From: CAVPJW01 sp963705525
Lineage (GTDB): Bacteria; Acidobacteriota; Vicinamibacteria; Vicinamibacterales; CAVPJW01
Length of the DNA stretch: 64,000 bases
Direction: 5' to 3'
Assembly: GCA_963705525.1 (NCBI GenBank)
Contig: CAVPJW010000001.1
Coordinates: 62,001-126,000 of the forward strand
The notes under the pieces are model-generated. The model was not told the origin of the DNA. It did not search any database and was given only the letters and a program-made list of their open reading frames with translations. Both the position numbers and the translations under genes were made by a program. The stretch's first letter is position 1. Every line of letters begins with the position of its first letter. Positions 55,954 through 63,697 of the stretch are shown one piece after another.

Positions 55954-56619
55954 ATGCGCCCCAGGATCACACTTCGAGCGATTGCACTCGGCCTTGCCAT
56001 CATCGCGACGGGCTGCGCGTCGCCGCCGAATGCGGATGTCGACGCAGCCAGAGCGGCGGTTGACAAGGCGGCGGCGAGCGGTGCCGGTCAGTACGCCTCC
56101 GAGTCCTTTCAGAAGGCTCAGGATGCGCAAGCGGCGCTCGAAGCCGAACTCAAGGCTCAGCAAGGGAAGTGGTTCAAGTCGTACGACAAGACGAGGGAGC
56201 TGGCAATCACCGCGCGAGCAGCGGGCGACACGGCAACGACCGAGGCTGCGGCCGGCAAGGAGAAGGCTGACGCGCTGGCTGCCAGCGAGCGCGCCGCTCG
56301 AGCGGCCGCAGCCGCTCGGGCGAAACTCGTGAAGGACGCCGTCCGCGTGGGTGGCAGAGTCAAGGCGCCGATCAAGATCAAGGATGTGAGGCCGATCTAT
56401 CCCGCCGTGGCGGAGTCGGCGCGGGTCTCCGGAGCGGTCACCGTCGAGGCGACGGTCGGACCCGACGGTAGAGTCATCGATGCGAGAGTGGTCCGCTCTG
56501 TGCCTCTGCTCGATCAGGCGGCCATCGACGCGGTCAGCCAATGGGAGTACAAGCCAGCTCTTCTGAATGGCGCGCCGGTCCCTGTCCTCGTGACCGTCAG
56601 GATCGATTTCACGCGTTGA
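55954..56619 (+). CDS. Lipoprotein with DUF4398-like helix and TonB-C-like domain
   Basis: 221 residues; AAGGAGAG precedes the ATG. Lipobox TGC at about residue 21 (IIATGCASPP). An Ala-rich helical region (about 30-120, DUF4398-like) leads into a C-terminal TonB-type domain with VRPIYPAVAESARVSGAV, DGRVIDARVVRSVPLLDQAA and EYKPALLNGAPVPV. It probably spans the periplasm from an outer- or inner-membrane anchor. No ExbB/ExbD is seen. A GCATTCCG..CGGAATGC hairpin at 56643-56671 follows the gene. Confidence 0.8.
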   Translation: MRPRITLRAIALGLAIIATGCASPPNADVDAARAAVDKAAASGAGQYASESFQKAQDAQAALEAELKAQQGKWFKSYDKTRELAITARAAGDTATTEAAAGKEKADALAASERAARAAAAARAKLVKDAVRVGGRVKAPIKIKDVRPIYPAVAESARVSGAVTVEATVGPDGRVIDARVVRSVPLLDQAAIDAVSQWEYKPALLNGAPVPVLVTVRIDFTR

Positions 56620-56642
56620 GGTAATAACAGACAGGAAGGTCT

Positions 56643-56671
56643 GCATTCCGGCCGGGACGATGACGGAATGC
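56643..56671. terminator. Hairpin after lipoprotein gene
   Basis: GCATTCCG (56643-56650) pairs with CGGAATGC (56664-56671) round a 13-base loop. No T-tract, so a weak terminator or mRNA end. Confidence 0.4.
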
Positions 56672-56765
56672 GGTTCGCCGGGGGGGCATTCAGCGGTTAT
56701 CCTAGGAGCGACGCGGAGGGTGCGAGGCATCCTCCGCGATCCCTGCGCGCCGAAGTGGACGCTGT

Positions 56766-57782
56766 ATGCCGGACCCCCACGAACTTCGATCTGTTATCGC
56801 GGCCGCCGAGCAGGCGGCAGCCGCAGGTGACCATGTCTCGGCCGAACGGCATCTGCGCGAGGCCGCGCGCCTGCAGGAGGCCGCTTTTGGCCCACTCCAT
56901 CCCGATCTTGCGAACACGCTGAACAATCTGGGCGTCGTCTGTGAGCTGGCCGACAGGCCGGCAGAGGCGGAAGACTGCTATCGACGGGCGCACGCCATCG
57001 CGAAAGCCGTGCTGGAGCCCGACCATCCATTCGTGGCGACGAGCGGGCAGAATCTTCGAGACTTCTGTGCGGCTCGCGGAATTCCCGTGGAGCCTGAGGT
57101 CAGACTGCCCGTGCCCGAGGTTCTGAAACCGGCGCCCGTGGGTGTCGCTCCGCCGAGTCCCGCTCCCTCGCGGGCCTCGTCACCATCGTTGGTATCCGCC
57201 CGATCCGGCCGGTGGATCGGCGTCGTCGGAGCGGGCACCCTTGTGCTCGCCACGATTGTCCTGGCGCGATCCTGGTTCAACGAGCGCGAACGCTCGGAGC
57301 CGTCCTCAGGCAAAGCACCTCAGTCAGAAGTGACCACGAACGCGCCTGCCCCCCAGCGACCGAGTGCGGTTCCCACACCTGCGCCGAGCATCGATACGGC
57401 AGGCACGAGCGGCCGCGCGGGCGTAGAGGAGCCGCGAGCGGCCACTGCACCTGTGTCGCTGCCGATTGTGGCGGACGCACAGCTGTGCCGCACCGTCACC
57501 GATGACTGGCAATGCGATCCCGCCAGCCGTCCGGTGGAGCAGGGGCCGCTTGTCTTCTACACCCGCCTCAGGTCGGCGACCGACACCACGATCGAGCACC
57601 GCTGGTATCACGCGAATCGGCTGCACCATATCGTCGAGCTCCGCGTGCGCGCGAACCCGAGCAGCGGTTACCGCACGTTCAGCCGCAACACGATGAATGA
57701 CGGGAGCGCGGGTGAATGGCGGGTCGAGATCAGGGCGCAGAACGGGACGTTGCTGCACGAGGATCGCTTCGTCGTTCGGTGA
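56766..57782 (+). CDS. TPR and TM protein with DUF2914 domain
   Basis: 338 residues. N-terminal TPR-like region (about 5-90, with HPDLANTLNNLGVVCELADR and AEDCYRRAHAIAKAVL), then a Pro-rich linker, a TM helix (about 148-168, WIGVVGAGTLVLATIVLA), a Ser/Thr/Pro-rich stretch, and a C-terminal DUF2914 domain (LVFYTRLRSATDTTIEHRWY, GEWRVEIRAQNGTLLHEDRF). DUF2914 lies outside the membrane. Partner unknown. Followed by a ~200-bp gap with a possible ECF promoter (TGAAACTTTT at 57831, GGTCC at 57853). Confidence 0.8.
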   Translation: MPDPHELRSVIAAAEQAAAAGDHVSAERHLREAARLQEAAFGPLHPDLANTLNNLGVVCELADRPAEAEDCYRRAHAIAKAVLEPDHPFVATSGQNLRDFCAARGIPVEPEVRLPVPEVLKPAPVGVAPPSPAPSRASSPSLVSARSGRWIGVVGAGTLVLATIVLARSWFNERERSEPSSGKAPQSEVTTNAPAPQRPSAVPTPAPSIDTAGTSGRAGVEEPRAATAPVSLPIVADAQLCRTVTDDWQCDPASRPVEQGPLVFYTRLRSATDTTIEHRWYHANRLHHIVELRVRANPSSGYRTFSRNTMNDGSAGEWRVEIRAQNGTLLHEDRFVVR

Positions 57783-57830
57783 TTCCGGATCTTTCAAGCT
57801 CAGCAGAAGCGACCGGAAAGAAAAATATTG

Positions 57831-57860
57831 TGAAACTTTTCTGGTCCAGGACGGTCCTCT
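57831..57860 (+). promoter_or_regulatory. Possible ECF-type promoter
   Basis: GTGAAACTTTTC with an ACGGTCCTC block 12-15 bases on, in front of the gene at 57988. The pattern resembles the GAAC..GTC class of ECF sigma promoters, but spacing was judged by eye. Confidence 0.3.
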
Positions 57861-57987
57861 GAGCGCATACTGAGCGTCAGTTGCACGCGGCCGATCGGAC
57901 TCGGACCAACCTCGCGATTTTCCTCGACGGCTGCCGGCTCGTCGATCGGACGCCTCGCTCACACACACGGTCTGCAGGTGCGCGCGG

Positions 57988-59580
57988 ATGGCGAACGACA
58001 ACCGATCCGATGTGCCATCGTCTCATCAGCCACCCGATCCTCGTCACGCCATTGGAGTTCCTTCAGAGAAGCCGTCGGATGAAATCCTCCCTCCGCTGCC
58101 GAACGCTTCTACCGGGAGCGGCCGGTCGGGTCTGAGCCGAGGCGGCTCTCGCACCTGGCTCGACCCGCACGTTCCGGTCGTCATCAGAGGCACGCCCAAG
58201 CTTCGCGCGGCCTCCACGCGTCAGCTCTCGAGTCCTCAGCTCAAGCGGAAGTTGTGGCTGATCCGAGGTGCGATTCTCGCTGTCGCGGTTGCGATCCTCA
58301 CGAGTGTCTTTGTCTTGTCTCGGATGCAGTTTGGGCAATCGAACGTCGGGATGGACGATCAAACATCGTCTGCGGCCGCGTCTGAGTCGACCGGGACGCC
58401 CCCGCCCGAGCCGACCCGCGCGGCGGAGACCGCGCCGCAACTCGTCACGGAGGTTTCAGTTCCCGCGACGGCTCCGGAGGCGGGAGTTGTCACCGCTCCG
58501 CCGCCTGCGGCGCCGATCGCGAAGCCGAGCGGCTCCATTCCGACTGCACCAGCGGAGCCCGCCGAAACTGGTGCAGCGGCGCCGACGGAGACCGCCGCGA
58601 ACGTTCCCGCGACAACAGCGAGTCCGCCGGCGGCTGCGGAGAAGCCTCCAGAAATTGAGGAGAGGGCTCCGGCGGCGATCGAGGCCTCGCCGGCACCAAC
58701 ACCTGTCGCGGTCGGCGCGTCAGAGTCGGCCGACCGGGCGAGTGTTCCTACGAATCCCAGTGCGGAGCCGATTCCCGCCAGCGCGCCGCCTGCGGTCGCG
58801 CCGACTGGCATGTCCAATCTGAACGAGGCGGCGATTCGGGAAACACTCGGCCGCTACGTCCAGGCCTACGATCGGCTCGACGCGAAGGCTGCGGCGGCCG
58901 TCTGGCCGTCGGTGGACCAGCAGGCGCTGACGCGCGCGTTCAGCGCGCTGCGCCTCCAGAAAGTGGGATTGGACCGCTGCGATATCACCAGTTCCGACGG
59001 ATCGACCGCGACAGCGCTCTGTGCGGGATCTGTCCAATACGTGCGCACCACCGGCGCTCCGGCGCCGCAGGTCGAGAAGCGGCGGTGGGAGTTTCGGCTG
59101 AAGCGTCAGGACACGAACTGGCAGATAGTCAATGTCTCTCGGTTGAACCCCGGAGTAGGCACCGCACCTTCCGGAGCTCCGGTGGCGAGCGCGGCCATCG
59201 AGCCTCTCGCCGCGGGCGGCACGGGAACGGCCGGAGTCGAGGAAACGGCCATTCGCCGTACGCTCGGCCGCTATGCTCAATCGTACGATCGACTCGATGC
59301 GAAAGCCGCCGCCGCGGTCTGGCCGTCTGTTGACGAACGGGCGCTCACGCGCGCTTTCAGCGAGCTCCGGCTGCAGAAGGTCGGATTCGACCGCTGTGAT
59401 GTCGCGATCGTGGACGCGTCAACGGCGACGGCCCTCTGCGTCGGGACTGTTCAGTACGTGCGCAATACCGGGAATGCGACGCCACAGCTCGAGCGGCGGA
59501 AGTGGGAGTTCCGGCTGACGAAGCCGGGTGCGGCCTGGCAGATCGCGAGTGTCTCCCGCCTCACGCCCGAACGAGAATGA
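57988..59580 (+). CDS. Membrane protein with two tandem SnoaL/NTF2-like domains
   Basis: 530 residues. A ~85-residue polar N-terminus, one TM helix (about 91-110, LIRGAILAVAVAILTSVFVL), a long Pro/Ala-rich linker, then two near-identical ~100-residue NTF2/SnoaL-like domains. They begin NEAAIRETLGRYVQAYDRLD and VEETAIRRTLGRYAQSYDRL and end with WQIVNVSRLNP and WQIASVSRLTP. The duplication is nearly exact, and the linker carries signs of low complexity. Function unknown; the fold often binds small hydrophobic ligands. Confidence 0.85.
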   Translation: MANDNRSDVPSSHQPPDPRHAIGVPSEKPSDEILPPLPNASTGSGRSGLSRGGSRTWLDPHVPVVIRGTPKLRAASTRQLSSPQLKRKLWLIRGAILAVAVAILTSVFVLSRMQFGQSNVGMDDQTSSAAASESTGTPPPEPTRAAETAPQLVTEVSVPATAPEAGVVTAPPPAAPIAKPSGSIPTAPAEPAETGAAAPTETAANVPATTASPPAAAEKPPEIEERAPAAIEASPAPTPVAVGASESADRASVPTNPSAEPIPASAPPAVAPTGMSNLNEAAIRETLGRYVQAYDRLDAKAAAAVWPSVDQQALTRAFSALRLQKVGLDRCDITSSDGSTATALCAGSVQYVRTTGAPAPQVEKRRWEFRLKRQDTNWQIVNVSRLNPGVGTAPSGAPVASAAIEPLAAGGTGTAGVEETAIRRTLGRYAQSYDRLDAKAAAAVWPSVDERALTRAFSELRLQKVGFDRCDVAIVDASTATALCVGTVQYVRNTGNATPQLERRKWEFRLTKPGAAWQIASVSRLTPERE

Positions 59581-59881
59581 ACTCCCCCAACGACGGCCCG
59601 CCGCGGCGTGGGCCGGACGGCGTGCCCCTGTGCAATCCTGTGCCAACCGGGTGTCCTCATCCCAAACGGGCCAGCTCGTCGACTCTGTGTTAACATAATG
59701 GCTGGTCTCGCCACGTGCTGTGCCGCTTGTAGGCGTAACGAGCCTTTCCTGACTCGGTCCTGCTGACCTTCTGCCTAGCCACGAGACGAAATCCACTCGA
59801 GATCCGTTAGGGGTTGTCGAGAGATGGGTGTCGCCATTCGGCGGCGCCGCTAGTCGCAGGAGCGACAGAGGAGTCAGTTCA
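59581..59881. promoter_or_regulatory. Leader and promoter region of the RRM gene
   Basis: About 300 bp. TAACATAAT at 59692-59700 is a good -10-like box. A long leader (59700-59881) with a GCCGCCG-like GC cluster precedes ATG 59882 and could act as a cold-responsive UTR. No gene seen. Confidence 0.35.
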
Positions 59882-60193
59882 ATGAGTCGAAAGTTGTATG
59901 TCGGAAACCTTCCCTACGAGACGGGCGAAGCGGAGCTCCAGGAGCTTTTCGCGCGCGCGGGAACCGTCGAAACAGTCAAAGTGATGCGCGACATGGCCAC
60001 GGGCCAGGCTCGAGGGTTTGCGTTCGTGGAAATGAGCACGGACGAGGAAGCCCAGCAGGCCATCACGGCACTGAACGCCTATCAACTGGGCGGTCGAGGC
60101 CTGACCGTCAATGAGGCGCGTCCGAAGCCCGCGCACACCGGTGGCTTTGGTGGCGGCGATTCGCGCCGTCGCAGGTCAGAACCACGCTGGTAA
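59882..60193 (+). CDS. RRM RNA-binding protein
   Basis: 103 residues: RNP2 KLYVGNLPYE, RNP1 QARGFAFVEM, then a short Gly/Arg tail ending RSEPRW. Paralogue of the gene at 41104, with the same motifs and end. GGAG lies eight bases before ATG 59882. It is followed after 60 bp by a cold-shock-fold gene, forming an RNA-chaperone cluster. Confidence 0.92.
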   Translation: MSRKLYVGNLPYETGEAELQELFARAGTVETVKVMRDMATGQARGFAFVEMSTDEEAQQAITALNAYQLGGRGLTVNEARPKPAHTGGFGGGDSRRRRSEPRW

Positions 60194-60253
60194 TTGCTGG
60201 AGAGAGTCTGGCGGGGCAGGGCACGCGTCCTGTCCCGCGCTCTCGGTTTGCCT

Positions 60254-60562
60254 ATGAGCACTGAACAGTTCAAGGACGCAACCCGCAGGGGCGCGCTCAA
60301 GCGACCGGCGAAACCTTTCCGTTCGAATGAGCCGAGGGGCCCGCGCGCGAGCGGCCGGATCGTGACCATCCTCGTGGGCCGAGGGGATGGCTTCATCCGC
60401 CTCGCGAACGAGCGGAAGATTTACTTTCATCGCGCCGACTTGCAGGACGGCACCGTGTTCCATGATCTGCAAATCGGTGATGTCGTCCAGTTCGAGCTGC
60501 TCGAGGACTCCGTAAGCGGAGCGCGCGCGCTGAGGGTCATGCGACCAAAGCGGGCGCGTTGA
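60254..60562 (+). CDS. Cold-shock/S1-like RNA-binding protein
   Basis: 102 residues. A polar N-terminus (STEQFKDATRRGALKRPAKP) precedes an OB-fold of the cold-shock type (GRIVTILVGRGDGFIRLANE, YFHRADL), which replaces the classical KGFGFI with RGDGFI. Likely an RNA chaperone. ATG 60254 starts the domain-bearing part; the open frame continues 60 bases further upstream. Confidence 0.8.
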   Translation: MSTEQFKDATRRGALKRPAKPFRSNEPRGPRASGRIVTILVGRGDGFIRLANERKIYFHRADLQDGTVFHDLQIGDVVQFELLEDSVSGARALRVMRPKRAR

Positions 60563-60726
60563 CTTCGATACCTGGAGCCCTCAACAAGGCCTTGCCGTGA
60601 GGGTTCTCACCTCCATCGCGTTCTCGACACCACAACCTGACGCCATGCCAATCGGACGGCTGGCGGACGGCCGCCTTCACTTCGTACCCGTGCCTTGTAT
60701 TGGACTGTGTCCCTGAAAGGTTCATT

Positions 60727-60963
60727 GTGATTCATCCTCCGCGAGGCGTTGGCGTGTTTCAGTTCGTGGTGCTTGCCACGCATCGAGCCGCGCAGCTGAT
60801 GCGCGGCTGTCGACCGAGGGTCGATGGCGACCACAAAGCCACGGTCATCGCTCAGCTCGAAGTATCGGAAGGCAAGGTGACGCAGATGTTTGGGGTGGCG
60901 CCCTCTTCTGACGGGCCCATCGTCACCGACGGTCACCCACAACCGATGGTCCACAACACCTGA
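60727..60963 (+). CDS. RNA polymerase omega-like subunit
   Basis: 78 residues from GTG 60727, GAAAGG upstream. VFQFVVLATHRAAQLMRGCR and KATVIAQLEVSEGKV match the core omega (RpoZ) motifs for RNA polymerase beta-prime binding. It is not next to gmk or other usual neighbours but between a cold-shock-fold gene and a radical-SAM gene, so it may be a second omega. If confirmed, it could be linked to stress or cold. Confidence 0.75.
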   Translation: MIHPPRGVGVFQFVVLATHRAAQLMRGCRPRVDGDHKATVIAQLEVSEGKVTQMFGVAPSSDGPIVTDGHPQPMVHNT

Positions 60964-61035
60964 GTCCCCCGGCTATTCGAGGCGTCTCGGGCTTGAATGA
61001 ACGGGCGACTCGATCCACATCGTCATGAGGTATGT

Positions 61036-62574
61036 GTGAGCCATCGAGTCCATCTGATCAATCCGAGCGACCTTTCATTCGGCGTCGCCGTGATCACACC
61101 ACGCTGGCTGTACGTCCTGGCTGCCGCGACCGGAACCGAGTGGGGCGATCCTCGTCTCGTCGACGAGACGCTTGAACGGATTGACTGCCAGAACATCGCG
61201 CCAGGCGATGTGGTCGGCATCGGCATCCACACGGGCAACGCGCTGCGCGGATACGAAATCGGACGCCTGGCGCGGGAGCGGGGCGCCTGGGTCGTGTTTG
61301 GCGGCATCCATGCCACGCTTTTCCCAGACGAACCGCATCAATACGGTGGCGCACACGCCGTCGTGCGAGGTGACGGGGATGTGATCTGGCCGTCGGTCGT
61401 CAGGAACTGCTTCGAGGGCCGCCCAGCGCGCCAGTACGAGGGCGGCCGGCTGCCGGGCGATCGGTTCGCCTCGGCGCGATGGGACCTGTTGCCGGCGGGC
61501 GGATACATGTGGGGATCGGTGCAGACGGTTCGCGGCTGCCCGAAGCATTGCTCTTTTTGCTCTGTCTGGAGAACCGATGGCCAGGAGCCGCGCCAGCGCA
61601 ACGTGGATCGCGTCATCCAGGAAATCGTCGAGCTGCGGCGGTTGGGCTTCCGCTTCATCGCGCTGGCCGACGACAACTTCTATCCCGTCACGCTTGACGA
61701 CCTTGACAAGGCGCGCCGCAGGTCCGATCCGTCGCGGCTGCACGAGCTGCAGGAGCTGCGTGACGAGCGTTTCGTGCTGATGGCGCGACTGGCCGAGCTC
61801 CCGCGCGACATGGTGTTCTACACGCAGATCACCATGGAAGCGGCCGAGGATCCGGCGTTTCTCGCCGCGATGAAGCGCGCGCGGATTCTCGGGGCGCTGG
61901 TCGGCGTCGAGTCTGTGACGAAGGAAGGCCTCAAGGACGTCTACAAGGGCTTCAACCTCGCCGGCGAGGATCTCGTCGCGCGCCTGCGAGAATTCCGGCG
62001 GCACGGTGTCCATGTCCTCGGGTCCTTCATCTTCGGCCTGCCGAGCGACACCAAGAGCACGTTCGATACGACGGTGGCACTTGCCGAGCAGGCCGATCTG
62101 ACCTTTGCCCAGTTCGTGCTGCTGACGCCGTTTCCCGGTACGGTGGACTTTGAGAAGTGGGCGGCGGCAGAGCATCACCGAGGCCTGACGGTCGATGGCG
62201 TACCCATCACGCAGCACTGGTTGATCCCTCAGAACCGGCGGCCGAAGCTCTACACCGATCATCCGACGATGTCGCTCGAAGAAATTCGTGTGGGCGCGCA
62301 GCACGCGTGGGACCGGTTTTACGGGTGGTCGCAGGTGTGGCGGCGTTCGCGCGTCGTGGACTCGATGCGCGCGCGGCTCGCCTTCGTGCTGATCTCAAAG
62401 TTATACCGCCAGATGTATGCGAACACCGGCATCGCGACCGACAGCGCGCGCGTGCAGAAGTCCGTGCGCTGGGCCCGATGGGTCGGCTTCATCTGCCGGC
62501 GGCTCTTCCTCGGAAAGCCCATGCCCGGCTTGTCCATCCCGGGCGAAGCCACCGAGCCCCTGGCCTTGACGTGA
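61036..62574 (+). CDS. B12-binding radical SAM protein
   Basis: 512 residues. N-terminal B12-like Rossmann domain (about 20-140, VVFGGIHATLFPDE), then a radical-SAM core with CxxxCxxC at C168, C172, C175 (GCPKHCSFCS), and later ALVGVESVTKEGLKDVYKGF and SFIFGLPSDT. The C-terminal ~100 residues are the DUF4070-like helical end. Family members methylate or rearrange lipids and natural products; the substrate is not deduced. GTG 61036 has GAGG upstream; ATG 60997 is an alternative. Confidence 0.88.
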   Translation: MSHRVHLINPSDLSFGVAVITPRWLYVLAAATGTEWGDPRLVDETLERIDCQNIAPGDVVGIGIHTGNALRGYEIGRLARERGAWVVFGGIHATLFPDEPHQYGGAHAVVRGDGDVIWPSVVRNCFEGRPARQYEGGRLPGDRFASARWDLLPAGGYMWGSVQTVRGCPKHCSFCSVWRTDGQEPRQRNVDRVIQEIVELRRLGFRFIALADDNFYPVTLDDLDKARRRSDPSRLHELQELRDERFVLMARLAELPRDMVFYTQITMEAAEDPAFLAAMKRARILGALVGVESVTKEGLKDVYKGFNLAGEDLVARLREFRRHGVHVLGSFIFGLPSDTKSTFDTTVALAEQADLTFAQFVLLTPFPGTVDFEKWAAAEHHRGLTVDGVPITQHWLIPQNRRPKLYTDHPTMSLEEIRVGAQHAWDRFYGWSQVWRRSRVVDSMRARLAFVLISKLYRQMYANTGIATDSARVQKSVRWARWVGFICRRLFLGKPMPGLSIPGEATEPLALT

Positions 62575-62636
62575 TGGTCTGGCTTTCAACGGACCGGATG
62601 GCAACCGGATAAGCTCTTGGGCCCCATGAACAGATT

Positions 62637-62663
62637 CGTCAACTCAGTCGTCGTCAACTCAGT
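62637..62663 (+). repeat. Direct repeat in the CspA leader
   Basis: CGTCAACTCAGT occurs twice with a 15-base period (62637-62648 and 62652-62663), immediately before the ribosome-binding site of the CspA gene. Confidence 0.55.
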
Positions 62664-62675
62664 GAAGGAGAGGCA

Positions 62676-62882
62676 ATGGCAACTCTAAACGGCACGATCA
62701 AGCGTCTTGTCAGCGACAAAGGATTCGGTTTCATCCTGGCAAGCGACGGGAACGAGTACTTCTTCCACAATTCAGCCTGCGCGCAGGTCGCGTTCGACGA
62801 GCTTCGCGAGGGGCAGGCCGTCACGTTTGAGCGCGGACAAGGTCCCAAGGGTCCGCGCGGGGAGAACGTCCGGCTCGCGTAG
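62676..62882 (+). CDS. CspA-family cold-shock protein
   Basis: 68 residues: TIKRLVSDKGFGFILASDGN with RNP1 KGFGFI, and YFFHNSAC (RNP2-like FFH). GAAGGAGAGG precedes ATG 62676. Single-stranded nucleic-acid chaperone. Third small RNA-binding gene of this cluster. Confidence 0.95.
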   Translation: MATLNGTIKRLVSDKGFGFILASDGNEYFFHNSACAQVAFDELREGQAVTFERGQGPKGPRGENVRLA

Positions 62883-63411
62883 ACAGGCGGATCGCGACAA
62901 AGCGCGCGCGGGACTTCAATCGGCGACAAGGATCGTCGTGACGTGGACGTACGTGGCTCCGGGCGAGGCCCGGTGGCCGGGCGACTCACCGTTACGCTCG
63001 GCGATCCGCTCCGCGTCTCGTTTCTGAACTCCGCCGCGTCGCTCGCCATGTCGGGCCCGTCAAGCTGCGTTCGGTCTCCGACGTATCGTGCCCGACAAAT
63101 ACGCCAAGTCACATAACACGGTATGATGGAGTTCGTCATACCGCACTGAGCCCGCCAGCGTTCGAGCAGCGCCCCTTCCGGGTGCGCGCCGACAGGCCCA
63201 CTTCGGCCCCTGATCGGAGCGCGCGTGAGATCTCTCTCGACTGTGTGTCGTCAGCCAGGGTCAGGTGTCGCCGCGCGATCATCTTCGCGCGCACGCGATG
63301 TCGAGCTGGGGCGGCAACGTGTGTCTCGTCGGTCTTCTCTCTGGCGTCAGCCGTTCACAACTCCTGTTGCATCGACTTTCCGTCAACGCTGACCCAAGGA
63401 GGGTCCAAATC
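62883..63411. other. Gene-free stretch with palindrome CGGTATGA..TCATACCG
   Basis: About 530 bp without a convincing gene. A perfect inverted repeat CGGTATGA (63119-63126) / TCATACCG (63136-63143) overlaps a TATGAT box (63122-63127), so it could be an operator-promoter for the small membrane gene at 63412 or a regulator site for something outside. Confidence 0.4.
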
Positions 63412-63648
63412 ATGTCGACGAATCTCCCCAGGACACCGCTCGTCATTGGTGTTTCGCTCGCGGTGCTGACCGCCATCGTGGCCCTGAGTGTGGCGCTTGT
63501 CGCGGGCTGGTCCACGACTGCGGTGTTGTTTGTGATGTCCGTGGGCCCGGTGGCCGTCGCGCTGCTCGTGGCGTTCGGCGGACGTCGCTCGATGACCACG
63601 CACGAACTGCTCTACGCGGTCGAGAATTCCCAGGAACGGCGCCGATAA
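63412..63648 (+). CDS. Small membrane protein with two TM helices
   Basis: 78 residues. Two hydrophobic segments (about 10-30 and 34-53), then a short polar tail (RRSMTTHELLYAVENSQERR). AAGGAGG lies 10 bases before ATG 63412. The family is not recognised. Confidence 0.65.
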   Translation: MSTNLPRTPLVIGVSLAVLTAIVALSVALVAGWSTTAVLFVMSVGPVAVALLVAFGGRRSMTTHELLYAVENSQERRR

Positions 63649-63697
63649 CCTGATTCTTGCGCGACTTCGTCTCTGCGGAGCTGCGGGAGCCGTCTCA

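Noticed and set aside
62654..63139. Minus-strand frame of 161 codons opposite CspA
   Set aside because: Antisense of a certain gene with Ser/Arg/Pro-rich translation.
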